Of a stretch of DNA of 64,000 nt, positions 52,657-63,818 are shown piece after piece. The DNA comes from Pandoraea sp. PE-S2T-3. Lineage in GTDB: Bacteria; Pseudomonadota; Gammaproteobacteria; Burkholderiales; Burkholderiaceae. A program made the translations under genes and the position numbers. The stretch is taken from the NCBI RefSeq assembly GCF_002179965.1, contig NZ_NGUQ01000008.1:186001-250000 (forward strand). The letters run 5' to 3'. Position 1 is the stretch's first letter. Each line of letters begins with the position of its first letter. The notes beneath the pieces were generated by a model. That model was given only the letters and a program-made list of their open reading frames with translations, had not been told where the DNA came from and ran no database searches.

Positions 52657-53769
52657 ATGACTTCCCCCAAGTTCCTTCGCGGGGTACTTTTGCTCCCCGC
52701 CGCCGCTTTGCTGTCCGGCTGCAATACCGTTTTGATGTCGCCTGCGGGCGATCTCGCGGTGAGGCAGCGGGACATCATTATCGTTTCCACCATCCTGATG
52801 CTGCTGATCATCATTCCGGTGATCGCGCTCACGCTGCTCTTTGCCTGGCGATACCGGGCATCGAACAAAGACGCCGTCTACACGCCCGAATGGGATCACT
52901 CGACACTGCTCGAGCTGCTGATCTGGGCGGCGCCCCTGCTCATCATCATCGCGCTCGGCGCCCTCACCTGGGTGAGCACGCACAAGCTCGATCCGTATCG
53001 GCCACTGGAACGGATCGACGCCAAACGCGAGATTCCGCCCGACACGCGCCCGTTGACGGTGCAAGTGGTGGCGATGGACTGGAAATGGCTGTTCTTCTAT
53101 CCCGATCAAGGCATCGCCACCGTCAATGAGCTGGCCGCGCCGGTCGACCGCCCGATCCGCTTCGAAATCACGTCGACGACGATGATGAATTCGTTCTTCG
53201 TGCCCGCGCTGGCCGGTCAGGTCTACGCCATGCCGGGCATGGAAACGAAGCTGCACGCAGTGATCAACAAGCCCGGCGTCTACGACGGCTTCTCGGCGAA
53301 CTACAGCGGCGCGGGCTTCTCCGGCATGCGCTTCAAGTTCCACGGCATGACGGCAGAAGAATTCGACGCGTGGGTGCAACAGGTCAAGGCGAAGGGCCAG
53401 AATCTCTCGCGCGACAAGTACGAAGCCCTCACGCAGCCCAGCGAATGGGTGCCGGTGCAGTACTACGGCGACGTCGCACCCAATCTCTACGATGCGATTC
53501 TGAACCGCTGTGTCCAGGCCGGGCAGCCTTGCCTGAAGGACATGATGGATCAGCCCAATCACAAGCATGCGGCCAACGAAGCGCGTGACGGCAAAGTCGG
53601 CAATGTCGGCACGACGTCGTGGAAGATGCGCGGCGGCAAGACCGATGCGCTGCTCGCCGACGCCATGTGCACCGCCGACAACACTTCCCAGTTTGCAACC
53701 CGTCTGAGCGGCGGTCCGCTCGCCGACGCAACGCTACGGCGTGCCCCCGGCGAAGGGCTCACACAGTGA
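52657..53769 (+). CDS. cyoA: Ubiquinol oxidase subunit II (cytochrome bo)
   Basis: A 370 aa inner-membrane lipoprotein: lipobox LLSGC with the lipidated C22, two membrane helices (about 40-62 and 85-108), then a periplasmic cupredoxin-like domain (VVAMDWKWLFFYPDQG, NSFFVPALAGQVYAMPGM, SANYSGAGFSGM). CuA-ligand residues are absent, as expected for a quinol oxidase. A long C-terminal tail ends in low-complexity sequence. First gene of the operon. Confidence 0.96.
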   Translation: MTSPKFLRGVLLLPAAALLSGCNTVLMSPAGDLAVRQRDIIIVSTILMLLIIIPVIALTLLFAWRYRASNKDAVYTPEWDHSTLLELLIWAAPLLIIIALGALTWVSTHKLDPYRPLERIDAKREIPPDTRPLTVQVVAMDWKWLFFYPDQGIATVNELAAPVDRPIRFEITSTTMMNSFFVPALAGQVYAMPGMETKLHAVINKPGVYDGFSANYSGAGFSGMRFKFHGMTAEEFDAWVQQVKAKGQNLSRDKYEALTQPSEWVPVQYYGDVAPNLYDAILNRCVQAGQPCLKDMMDQPNHKHAANEARDGKVGNVGTTSWKMRGGKTDALLADAMCTADNTSQFATRLSGGPLADATLRRAPGEGLTQ

Positions 53770-53822
53770 GGCGCCGCGCGCCCAACCCTCGACAATGACG
53801 CGCCCCGCGCGCGAATGATCCT

Positions 53823-55826
53823 ATGCTCGAGCACCTGGACATCGTCAAACTGATCTTCGGCCGTCTTACGCTGGAGGCCATCCCCTACCACGAGCCCATT
53901 CTTCTCGCGACGTTTGCGGGGGTCGCCTTCGGCGGCATCGTGGTACTGGGTGCGATCACGTACTTCAAACTCTGGGGCTACCTCTGGCGAGAGTGGTTCA
54001 CGAGCATCGATCACAAGAAGATCGGCATCATGTACGTGATGCTCGGCATCGTCATGCTGCTGCGCGGCTTTGCCGACGCGGCGATGATGCGGCTGCAACA
54101 GTCGGTGTCGTTCGGCGACAACATGGGGTATCTGCCGCCGCACCACTACGATCAGATCTTCACCGCGCACGGCGTGATCATGATCTTCTTCGTGGCGATG
54201 CCGCTCGTCACCGGTCTGATGAACTTTGTGGTGCCGCTGCAAATCGGTGCGCGCGACGTGGCGTTTCCGTTCCTCAATAACTTCAGCTTCTGGATGACCA
54301 CGAGCGGTGCCGTGCTCGTGATGATGTCGCTGTTCGTCGGTGAATTCGCCCGCACGGGCTGGCTGGCGTATCCGCCGCTCTCGGGCATTCTGCAAAGCCC
54401 CGACGTCGGTGTCGATTACTACATATGGGCGTTGCAGATCGCCGGGATCGGCACGTTGCTATCCGGGATCAACCTGCTGGTAACCATCGTGAAGATGCGC
54501 GCGCCGGGCATGTCGATGATGCGCATGCCGGTGTTCACGTGGACCTCGCTGTGCACCAACGTGCTGATCGTGGCTGCGTTCCCGGTGCTGACCGCCGTGC
54601 TCGCCCTGCTCGCGCTGGACCGCTACGCCGGCACCAACTTCTTCACGAACGATCTCGGCGGCAACGCCATGATGTACGTGAACCTGATCTGGATCTGGGG
54701 CCACCCCGAGGTCTACATTCTCGTGCTGCCGGTGTTCGGCGTGTTCTCCGAGGTGGTGTCCACTTACTCCGGCAAGCGCCTGTTCGGTTACGCGTCGATG
54801 GTGTACGCCACGGTCGTGATTACCGTGCTGTCGTATCTCGTGTGGCTGCACCACTTCTTCACGATGGGCTCGGGCGCGAGCGTGAATTCGTTCTTCGGTA
54901 TCACGACGATGATTATCTCGATACCGACCGGGGCGAAGATGTTCAACTGGCTGTTCACGATGTACCGCGGGCGCATCCGCTTCGAAGTGCCGATGCTCTG
55001 GACCCTCGGCTTCATGGTGACGTTCGTGATCGGCGGCATGACCGGTGTGCTGCTGGCCGTGCCGCCCGCCGACTTCTCGCTGCACAACGGCCTGTTCCTG
55101 ATCGCCCACTTCCACAACGTGATCATCGGTGGCGTGATCTTCGGCATCATGGCCGCCATCACCTACTGGTTCCCGAAAGCGTTCGGCTACAAGCTCGATC
55201 CGTTCTGGGGCAAGTGTTCGTTCTGGTTCTGGTTCATCGGCTTCTACGTCGCGTTCATGCCGCTGTATCTGCTCGGCCTCATGGGCGTGACGCGCCGCAT
55301 GAGCCACTTCGACGATATGTCGTTGCAGATCTGGTTCCAGGTGGCCGCCGTCGGCGCCCTGCTCATCGCGCTGGGGATCGGTTGCTTCCTCATCCAGCTG
55401 GTGGTCAGCTACCGTCGCCGGGATGAATTGCGCGACGATACCGGCGACCCATGGAATGGCCGCACGCTGGAATGGTCGACGTCGTCGCCGCCGCCGGTCT
55501 ACAACTTCGCATTCACGCCGATCGTTCACGACAACGACGCCTGGTGGCAGATGAAGCAGCACGGCTTCAAGCGGCCGGAGTCCGGTTTCCTGCCGATTCA
55601 CATGCCGAAGAACACCGGCGCGGGCATCATCCTCGCCGGGCTGGCGACGGTGTGCGGCTTCGGGCTGATCTGGCACATGTGGCTGATTGTGATCGTGTCG
55701 TTCATCGCGCTGCTGGCGACGGCGATCGGCCACACGTTCAACTATCACCGCGAGTATTACGTCCCGGCCGATCAGGTCGAACACACGGAGGCAGCGCGCA
55801 CGCAGCTGCTCGCCCAGCATGTCTGA
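53823..55826 (+). CDS. cyoB: Ubiquinol oxidase subunit I (cytochrome bo)
   Basis: The 667 aa catalytic core, which oxidises ubiquinol, reduces oxygen and pumps protons. The haem/copper signature [18 protein letters not shown], the paired histidines in [10 protein letters not shown], and [14 protein letters not shown] are all present. About 14-15 helices. It begins 53 bp after cyoA and overlaps cyoC by 8 bp. Confidence 0.98.
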   Translation: MLEHLDIVKLIFGRLTLEAIPYHEPILLATFAGVAFGGIVVLGAITYFKLWGYLWREWFTSIDHKKIGIMYVMLGIVMLLRGFADAAMMRLQQSVSFGDNMGYLPPHHYDQIFTAHGVIMIFFVAMPLVTGLMNFVVPLQIGARDVAFPFLNNFSFWMTTSGAVLVMMSLFVGEFARTGWLAYPPLSGILQSPDVGVDYYIWALQIAGIGTLLSGINLLVTIVKMRAPGMSMMRMPVFTWTSLCTNVLIVAAFPVLTAVLALLALDRYAGTNFFTNDLGGNAMMYVNLIWIWGHPEVYILVLPVFGVFSEVVSTYSGKRLFGYASMVYATVVITVLSYLVWLHHFFTMGSGASVNSFFGITTMIISIPTGAKMFNWLFTMYRGRIRFEVPMLWTLGFMVTFVIGGMTGVLLAVPPADFSLHNGLFLIAHFHNVIIGGVIFGIMAAITYWFPKAFGYKLDPFWGKCSFWFWFIGFYVAFMPLYLLGLMGVTRRMSHFDDMSLQIWFQVAAVGALLIALGIGCFLIQLVVSYRRRDELRDDTGDPWNGRTLEWSTSSPPPVYNFAFTPIVHDNDAWWQMKQHGFKRPESGFLPIHMPKNTGAGIILAGLATVCGFGLIWHMWLIVIVSFIALLATAIGHTFNYHREYYVPADQVEHTEAARTQLLAQHV

Positions 55827-56487
55827 TACGACCGCACCCTTCCCCGTCGGCGGCGCACCCGCCGCAGCGCACACGCCCGCGCCACCGCGCGAAGGCGAAC
55901 TGCGCTTCATGATGTCGAGCGATTACCATCCGCCCAACGGCACACTGCTCGGCTTCTGGCTCTATCTGATGAGCGACTGCCTCGTGTTCGCCTGCCTGTT
56001 CGCGGCGTACGGGGTGCTCGGCCGCAATTACGCGGGCGGCCCCACCGGTGCGGAGTTGTTCGAGCTGCCGCTGGTCGCGGTGAACACCACGTTCCTGCTG
56101 CTCTCGTCGATCACGTACGGCTTTGCGATGCTGGAGATGCAGAAGCGCCGCCAGAGCGCGGTGCTGGGCTGGCTGGCGGTCACCGGGGTGCTGGGCGCGG
56201 CCTTCCTCTCGCTCGAACTCTACGAATTCGCCAACCTGATTCATGAGGGTGCCGGACCGTGGCGCAGTGCGTTCCTTTCGTCGTTCTTCACGCTGGTGAG
56301 CACGCACGGGCTGCACGTCACGTTCGGGATCATCTGGCTCATCACGCTGATGGTGCAGGTCGGCAAGCATGGCCTGACGGCGTCGAACCGGCGCCGCCTG
56401 ATGTGCCTGTCGATGTTCTGGCACTTTCTGGACGTCGTGTGGATCGGCGTCTTCACGTTTGTCTATCTCATGGGAGTGCTGCCGTGA
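55819..56487 (+). CDS. cyoC: Ubiquinol oxidase subunit III (cytochrome bo)
   Basis: A 222 aa subunit with five membrane segments and the subunit III motif [17 protein letters not shown] plus [13 protein letters not shown] and [20 protein letters not shown]. The ATG at 55819 lies inside the end of cyoB. It overlaps the cyoD GTG start by 4 bp. Confidence 0.97.
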   Translation: MSDTTAPFPVGGAPAAAHTPAPPREGELRFMMSSDYHPPNGTLLGFWLYLMSDCLVFACLFAAYGVLGRNYAGGPTGAELFELPLVAVNTTFLLLSSITYGFAMLEMQKRRQSAVLGWLAVTGVLGAAFLSLELYEFANLIHEGAGPWRSAFLSSFFTLVSTHGLHVTFGIIWLITLMVQVGKHGLTASNRRRLMCLSMFWHFLDVVWIGVFTFVYLMGVLP

Positions 56488-56891
56488 GTTCGCACGATTC
56501 GACGCTGCACGGTGCCGAAGGGCACGATCATGGTGACGACCATGGCCACGAGGACGAAGGGCCGCACAGCACGTTCCGTGGCTATGCGACCGGCTTCATC
56601 CTGTCGGTGGTGCTCACCGCGATTCCGTTCTGGTTCGTGATGGGCGGGGTGTTCGAGAAGTCGAGCACCACCGCGATCATGATTCTTTTTTTGGGCGCCA
56701 TTCAGATCGTGGTGCACATGATCTACTTCCTGCACATGAACGGGAAGTCGGAGGGCGGCTGGAATCTGCTCTCGCTCATCTTCACGATCGTGCTGGTCGT
56801 GATCGCGCTCTCGGGTTCGCTCTGGGTGATGTATCACCTGAACCAAAACATGATGCCGGGTATGATGCAGGATACGAAAAACCTCCCTTGA
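56484..56891 (+). CDS. cyoD: Ubiquinol oxidase subunit IV (cytochrome bo)
   Basis: A 135 aa subunit with a GTG start at 56484 overlapping the cyoC stop (GTGA). A histidine/aspartate-rich N-terminus ([15 protein letters not shown]) precedes three hydrophobic helices ([36 protein letters not shown] and [19 protein letters not shown]). In-frame sequence further upstream is a shadow of cyoC. Confidence 0.95.
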   Translation: MSSHDSTLHGAEGHDHGDDHGHEDEGPHSTFRGYATGFILSVVLTAIPFWFVMGGVFEKSSTTAIMILFLGAIQIVVHMIYFLHMNGKSEGGWNLLSLIFTIVLVVIALSGSLWVMYHLNQNMMPGMMQDTKNLP

Positions 56892-56903
56892 ACGGCATTA
56901 CCC

Positions 56904-57719
56904 TTGAGCAGCAGTCAACTTCGTGATTCGGGGGACGCCCGCCGGCGTCCCTCCCCCCTCCGGCTGGTCTTTCTCGGCGTCATCACGCTGGTCCTGATCT
57001 CCGTGTTCGTATCCCTCGGTACGTGGCAGTTGCATCGCCGCGCGTGGAAGCTCGAATTGATCGAGCGTGTGAATACCCGCGTGCATGCGCCACCCGTCGC
57101 CGCGCCCACTCGCGCGCAATGGCCGGCCATCACTGCGGCTGACGACGAATACCGCCACATCTCGCTCACCGGCACCTATGCGTTCGACAAAGACACGCTG
57201 GTGCAGGCCGTCACCGATCTCGGGGGCGGCTACTGGGTGCTCACACCGCTGCGCACGGCAGATGGCAGCGAAGTGATCGTCAATCGCGGTTTCGTGCCGC
57301 CGGGCTGGAAGGAAGCCGTGCCGCCCGCGCCATCCGGCGACGTGACGGTCACCGGGCTGCTGCGCATGACGGAAGCCGGTGGCGGCTTTTTGCGCAAGAA
57401 CTCGCCCTCGGAAAACCTCTGGTATTCACGCGATGTCGCGGCCATTGCCGCCGCACGCGGGCTGTCGGACGTGGCACCGTATTTCGTGGATGCCGACGGC
57501 CCCGCCGGTACCGCGCGCGCCGTACCCAATGGCGACGGCGAGGCCACGACGGGCAACATCACCAATACACAAGCGCGCGACTACCCGGTCGGCGGGCTCA
57601 CCGTGGTGCAGTTCCCCAACAACCACATGAGCTACATGCTCACGTGGTACGCGCTGGCCATCATGTCGGCCGTCGCCGGATGGTTTGTCATCCGGCTGGA
57701 ACTGCGTACGCGTCGATAA
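56904..57719 (+). CDS. SURF1-family assembly protein
   Basis: A 271 aa protein with a TTG start at 56904, 12 bp after cyoD. One N-terminal and one C-terminal membrane helix (LVFLGVITLVLISVFVSLGTW and MLTWYALAIMSAVAGWFVIR) enclose a periplasmic domain with GGGYWVLTPLRTADGSEVIVNRGFVP shortened here to its SURF1 core. SURF1 proteins assist haem insertion or assembly of haem-copper oxidases, so it probably helps the cyo enzyme. Its 3' end overlaps the convergent MocR gene by 32 bp. Confidence 0.88.
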   Translation: MSSSQLRDSGDARRRPSPLRLVFLGVITLVLISVFVSLGTWQLHRRAWKLELIERVNTRVHAPPVAAPTRAQWPAITAADDEYRHISLTGTYAFDKDTLVQAVTDLGGGYWVLTPLRTADGSEVIVNRGFVPPGWKEAVPPAPSGDVTVTGLLRMTEAGGGFLRKNSPSENLWYSRDVAAIAAARGLSDVAPYFVDADGPAGTARAVPNGDGEATTGNITNTQARDYPVGGLTVVQFPNNHMSYMLTWYALAIMSAVAGWFVIRLELRTRR

Positions 57720-59148
57720 CCGTCGCCACCTGCTTCGCCACCTCGATGACGCGCGCGTCGTCGAAGGCGGCGTAGCCCAGCACCAGTCCGGGCGCCATGC
57801 GCTGTGCCCGGGCAAATTCCCCCAGCCCTTCGACAAACACGCCCTGTGCACGCAGCGCGTCGACTATCTGCGTCTCGTCGATCTGCTGCGGCAGCCACAG
57901 CACGAAGTGAAACCCGGCATGTTCGCCCGTGACATGGCACGGCGTGCGCAGATTAGCGCGCAACGTATCGAGCATCAGATTGCGACGCCGCAGATACACG
58001 CTGCGTGACGCGCGCAAATGGCGGGCGAAATCGCCAGCGTCGATATAACGCGCGAGCGCCATCTGTTCGATCAGACTGTTGGCGCGGCCCGACGCCGAGC
58101 GCAACGCGGCAATTCGCGGTAACAGCGCAGGAGGTGCGAGCAGAAAGCCAATGCGCAGCGACGGGAACAGCGACTTGTTGAAGCTGCTGCAATGGATCAC
58201 GCGTCCCTGCGTGTCGATCGCCTTGAGCGCCGGCAGCGGCGCACTGCCGTAGCTGAACTCGCTGTCGTAGTCGTCTTCGATGATCCACACGTCGCGTGCC
58301 TCGGCCCATGCCAGCATCTGCATGCGCCGGTTGATCGACATGGTCGTGCCCAGCGGGGCCTGATGCGCAGGCGTCACGTAGGCGATGCCCGGGCAGCCGA
58401 CGCGATCCGCCGCTTCCGCGCAAAACCCCTCATCGTCGATGGGAACACCGACGCAACGCTCAGATGGTGCGCCAATCAGCGACGCGAGGTTCTTGTAGCC
58501 GGGATCTTCGAGGTAATAGGTCGTGTCGGTATCAGCCAGCACGTCGGTCACCAGATCGATGGCGTGGCGAATACCCGTGGTCATCACGATGTGACCGGCG
58601 TCGCAGGTGATGCCGCGCGTGACGCGCAAGTACCGGGCGATGCTCTCCCGCAAGGGTCCGTAGCCGCGCGGATCGGTGTCGGCGAGTTCTGCCGAGGTCA
58701 CCGTGCGCAGCGCGTAATTCATGTGCCGGCGCCACGCGGGCAACGAGAACAGTGCCACGTCGACCGAGCGGCCCGTCTTGAGCGACAGTGACGCCGCCGT
58801 CTCGAACAGGGGTAATGGGGATATTGGGGATGGCGAGGCGCCTACGTCGTCGCGCGCTACCGTTGCCACCGGCTCGCTCAAATCGGCGACCACTTCTGTC
58901 CCCGCCCCCACGCGGCTCGCCACGTAGCCTTCCAACGTGAGTTGCTCGAACGCCAGCTCGACAATGCCGCGCGACACCCCCCAACGCTCTGCCAGCGTGC
59001 GCGTGGACGGCAACCGGTCGCCGCGTCGTAACTCCCCTGCCACGATGCGCTCGCGCACGCAGCGGTACACCCACGCCTGCCGTGTTTCCTTCTCGCGCCG
59101 TTCGGTGAGCGGCAGTTCAAGCGATTCGCTGATGTGACGTCGACGCAT
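57688..59148 (-). CDS. MocR-family (GntR helix-turn-helix plus aminotransferase) regulator
   Basis: A 486 aa protein: an N-terminal GntR winged helix (GDRLPSTRTLAERWGVSRGIVE) and a large fold type I aminotransferase-like domain binding pyridoxal phosphate, with the Schiff-base lysine in SSFNKSLFPSLRIGF (about residue 312). The start at 59148 has no clear ribosome site; a TTG at 59184 is an alternative. It is divergent from an M24 peptidase gene, which is its probable target. Confidence 0.88.
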   Translation of the reverse strand: MRRRHISESLELPLTERREKETRQAWVYRCVRERIVAGELRRGDRLPSTRTLAERWGVSRGIVELAFEQLTLEGYVASRVGAGTEVVADLSEPVATVARDDVGASPSPISPLPLFETAASLSLKTGRSVDVALFSLPAWRRHMNYALRTVTSAELADTDPRGYGPLRESIARYLRVTRGITCDAGHIVMTTGIRHAIDLVTDVLADTDTTYYLEDPGYKNLASLIGAPSERCVGVPIDDEGFCAEAADRVGCPGIAYVTPAHQAPLGTTMSINRRMQMLAWAEARDVWIIEDDYDSEFSYGSAPLPALKAIDTQGRVIHCSSFNKSLFPSLRIGFLLAPPALLPRIAALRSASGRANSLIEQMALARYIDAGDFARHLRASRSVYLRRRNLMLDTLRANLRTPCHVTGEHAGFHFVLWLPQQIDETQIVDALRAQGVFVEGLGEFARAQRMAPGLVLGYAAFDDARVIEVAKQVATVIDAYAVPAG

Positions 59149-59317
59149 GGGAATGAGAGGCTGCGTGAATTCAAAGTGGCCCAATCAAACGACCGGGAAA
59201 TGGCGCTTCGAATTATACAAGTTAGTCATTATCCTGAACGCCGTGACGCTCGCCTCCCCCCGGCCTTTCACGGCGGCGAGCGCTCCCCACAAGTGTTGAA
59301 TATCGCGGAGAAATGAG

Positions 59318-59977
59318 ATGGAGTTGGCAGAAAGAGAAGCCGTCGGGGCAAAATTCAGCGCCGCCGCCATGCAGCGCGCCCAAGCCCTCACGTGGGACGC
59401 CACGGAAAAAATCTCGGCCCTGATCAAGCCGGGCATGCACGAGTCGGAGGCTATCGCCGCCAGCAAGGCGTTGCTTGGCGAACTCGGCATGGACCGTATC
59501 TGGCACCCGGTGCTGATCCGCTTCGGCAAAAACACGCGGCTGACCTTCAGCGAGCGTAGCGACGACGATCCGGTGCTGGGCGACGACGACATCTACTTCA
59601 TCGACATCGGCGTGGTGTTCGGCGCGCACGAAGGCGATTGCGGCTTCACGCGCACCACCGGCAGCGACCCGGAAATGCAGCGCTGTGCGGATGACGCCAA
59701 GCGCTTGTTCGGGATCGTGAAAGACCACTGGCGCACGCATGGCGTGAGCGGTCAGGCGCTGTACGAGTTCGCCAAAGCGCAAGCCGAGATACTGGGCTGG
59801 GTGCTCAACTTCGACATGAAAGGCCATCGCGTGAGCGACTTCCCACACGCGATCTACAAGGCCGGCAAGCTCGCCGATCTGGCCGACACGCCCAGCGGCG
59901 GCCTGTGGATTCTCGAAATCCAGATCGCCCATCCGACGCGCCCCTTCGGCGCGTTCTACGAAGACCTGCTGGTCTGA
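59318..59977 (+). CDS. Compact M24-family metallopeptidase
   Basis: A 219 aa protein consisting of the pita-bread catalytic domain only. The metal-ligand set is recognisable: D96 (FIDIG), D107 (EGDCGFTR), a histidine at 170 or 177 (GHRVSDFPH), E200 (WILEIQI) and E215 (FYEDLLV). It lacks the N-terminal creatinase/prolidase domain. Members include methionine and Xaa-Pro aminopeptidases and ectoine hydrolase. The substrate is unknown; the MocR neighbour suggests an amino-acid-derived compound. Confidence 0.88.
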   Translation: MELAEREAVGAKFSAAAMQRAQALTWDATEKISALIKPGMHESEAIAASKALLGELGMDRIWHPVLIRFGKNTRLTFSERSDDDPVLGDDDIYFIDIGVVFGAHEGDCGFTRTTGSDPEMQRCADDAKRLFGIVKDHWRTHGVSGQALYEFAKAQAEILGWVLNFDMKGHRVSDFPHAIYKAGKLADLADTPSGGLWILEIQIAHPTRPFGAFYEDLLV

Positions 59978-60054
59978 TTCCGGTTTGATTCCGGTTTGAT
60001 TCCGATCGTCGCCACGCCTGCGTTTTTTCGCCGTCAAACCGGCGTGGCGACGAT
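59975..60054. repeat. 11-bp tandem repeat and 14-bp inverted repeat after the M24 gene
   Basis: TGATTCCGGTT is repeated 2.7 times (59975-60004), with the first TGA being the gene stop. It is followed by a perfect 14-bp inverted repeat (60005-60018 with 60041-60054) around a 22-base spacer that holds a T6 run. It may stabilise or end the mRNA. Confidence 0.6.
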
Positions 60055-60443
60055 GCAACAGCCCTTTGGCGATTTCACACGCCGGCCCCATCGTTTCGGC
60101 GGCCAAACGCTCGCATCCATCTGACCCCATATCGAACTCAACGCTTACCGGCGAAGGGTTTGACGCACTCCGCACATTTGTCCAGTGCCACGCCAATACG
60201 CGCAGTGGCCCGTCGTCCGGACTTTTGACGCATCTTTCCCCAATTACGCAATTTGCGTTACCGTCTCGTTTGCCGACGGAACTTTTCCGCACGACGGCAA
60301 TAAGGCAGCGGAGACATCGCCCCCCCGACGGTGCCAGCCTCAGGCACCCGTCAGTTCGAGCGAGCTGCCCGTCCGTGCGAAACGTCGCGCGCGCAATCAA
60401 GCAGTTTCCTTATGTCGCTCAATCGCTCAAGAACAGAAAGACG
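59978..60443 (+). other. Intergenic region upstream of the exported GGT
   Basis: 466 bp. Apart from the repeats at its left end, it holds a 13-bp palindrome ACGCAA-T-TTGCGT at 60246-60258, a possible regulator site. The frame of the GGT is open across 60066-60443, but this part has no signal peptide or conserved sequence and is not treated as coding. Confidence 0.6.
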
Positions 60444-62171
<1,728 letters not shown>

Positions 62172-62202
62172 TGGTTTGATCACCTGAACGCTGCATGACA
62201 AT

Positions 62203-62240
62203 GGGGCCGCCTGATTCACTCAGGCGGCCCCATTTTTTTG
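62203..62240 (+). terminator. Rho-independent terminator after ggt
   Basis: Perfect 12-bp stem (62203-62214 with 62220-62231), 5-base loop and a T7 run. It separates ggt from the convergent metI. Confidence 0.92.
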
Positions 62241-62282
62241 ATGCCGTACTTGATGACGCACACGCGTCGCAGGGTGAGTGGC

Positions 62283-62927
62283 CTATCGCCGATGATCGAC
62301 GCGGCGCGCGAGACGCTCGCCCGCAAATTGCACGAAGGTCACCAGCGCCACGAGAATGATGATCACGTTGAACATCACGCTCGTCTCATAGCGTTCGTAG
62401 CCGTAGCGCACGGCCAGATCGCCCAGACCACCCGCCCCGACGGCACCGGCCATGGCCGACGCGCCCACCATCGCGATCACCGTCACCGTCGCACCGCCGA
62501 GAATGGCAGGCAACGCTTCGGGCAGCAGCACGTGGCGCACGATGTGCCAACGGCGGCACCCCATCGCACGGGCCGCTTCGATCAGCCCCGGATCGATTTC
62601 GCGCAGCCCCACTTGCGTGACGCGCGCAAAGAACGGAATCAGGTGCACGGCAAGCGGCACCACCGCCGCCCAAGTGCCCATGGTCGTGCCGACGAGCCAG
62701 CGCGTAACCGGCAGCAGCGCGACGAGAAGAATGATGAACGGCACGGCGCGAAACAGATTCACGACCACCGACAGGGCGCGATTGAATCGGGGACGCGGGG
62801 CCAGCCCACCCGGTGCGGTGAGCACCAGCACCACGGCAATCAGCATGCCGGCGGCGAAAACGATGGCGCACGCGCTGGTGACCATCAACAAGGTCTCGCC
62901 CAACGCGCGCAGATATTTGTCGATCAT
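62283..62927 (-). CDS. metI: Methionine ABC transporter permease
   Basis: A 214 aa inner-membrane permease of the D/L-methionine importer, with five hydrophobic helices and the cytoplasmic loop EAARAMGCRRWHIVRHVLLPEAL that contacts MetN, here given in part: AARAMGCRRWHIVRHVLL. The ATG at 62927 is 22 bp after the metN stop. A longer frame open upstream is a shadow of metN. Confidence 0.94.
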   Translation of the reverse strand: MIDKYLRALGETLLMVTSACAIVFAAGMLIAVVLVLTAPGGLAPRPRFNRALSVVVNLFRAVPFIILLVALLPVTRWLVGTTMGTWAAVVPLAVHLIPFFARVTQVGLREIDPGLIEAARAMGCRRWHIVRHVLLPEALPAILGGATVTVIAMVGASAMAGAVGAGGLGDLAVRYGYERYETSVMFNVIIILVALVTFVQFAGERLARRVDHRR

Positions 62928-62949
62928 GATGTGATATTTCGGTTGGCGT

Positions 62950-63801
62950 TCAGACGGCGCGCTGACGTGTCGCCGCTGCGGCATTGCGGCCCTGCCACGC
63001 GTGTTGCAGCGGTCGCAGCAGTGCGCGGGTGGCCTCGGCCAACGGGTTCTCGAACACTTCGTCGATCGGGCCCAGTTCGGCAATCCGGCCCTGATCGAGC
63101 ACCAGCACACGGTCGCAAGCCTGATGAATCACACCCATGTCGTGCGTGATCAGTACCACCGTCAGGCCGAACTCGCGTTGCACGTCGCGCAGGAGTGTGA
63201 GGATGGCATCGGTCGTCTCCGGGTCGAGTGCCGACGTCGCTTCGTCGCACAGCAGGATTTCCGGCCGGTGCACGAGCGCCCGCGCAATCCCCACGCGTTG
63301 TTTCTGCCCGCCCGAGAGCATCGCGGGGTAGGCGTCCGACTTCCCGGTCAGCCCGACCAGCGACAACAGTTCGTTTACGCGCGGCGCAATCGCGGCTTTC
63401 GGCACGCCAGCCACACGCAGCGGCAACGCCACGTTCTCGAATACTGTCTTCGCCGAAAGCAGGTTGAAGTGCTGAAAGATCATGCCCACACGCTGGCGCA
63501 AGCTGACGAGGGCATCTTCGTCCAGCGTCGCCACGTCGACCCCGTCGACTTTGACGTGCCCTTCGCTCGGGATTTCCAGTGCGTTGATCGTGCGCAGCAG
63601 CGTAGATTTCCCCGCCCCGCTGCGGCCGATGATGCCGAAGCTCTCGCCGCGCCGCACGGCAAACGACACGTCGTGCAGTGCGGCGCTCGATGCGCCCGGG
63701 TACACCTTCCCCAGTGCGTCGAAGGTGATATGGGCGATCTCGCGCGTCGCCGCCGTAGGCAAACGCGTGACGGGGGCGGCGGCAGTCTGTCGTAACGTCA
63801 T
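62950..63801 (-). CDS. metN: Methionine ABC transporter ATPase, short form
   Basis: A 283 aa ATPase: Walker [11 protein letters not shown]-loop [10 protein letters not shown], signature [15 protein letters not shown], Walker [16 protein letters not shown] and H-loop LITHDMG, all MetN-like. It ends soon after the DEVFENPL segment. The usual family length is about 340 residues with a C-terminal NIL (ACT-like) domain that binds methionine and inhibits transport; that domain is absent here. Confidence 0.92.
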   Translation of the reverse strand: MTLRQTAAAPVTRLPTAATREIAHITFDALGKVYPGASSAALHDVSFAVRRGESFGIIGRSGAGKSTLLRTINALEIPSEGHVKVDGVDVATLDEDALVSLRQRVGMIFQHFNLLSAKTVFENVALPLRVAGVPKAAIAPRVNELLSLVGLTGKSDAYPAMLSGGQKQRVGIARALVHRPEILLCDEATSALDPETTDAILTLLRDVQREFGLTVVLITHDMGVIHQACDRVLVLDQGRIAELGPIDEVFENPLAEATRALLRPLQHAWQGRNAAAATRQRAV

Positions 63802-63818
63802 CGCGTATTTTTCCTTGG

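Noticed and set aside
60066-60443. 126-residue N-terminal extension of the exported GGT
   Set aside because: It would hide the signal peptide that begins at 60444 and has no ribosome site or conserved sequence.
62928-63110. Extended N-terminus of metI
   Set aside because: It runs through the end of metN in another frame; the permease's first helix follows the ATG at 62927.
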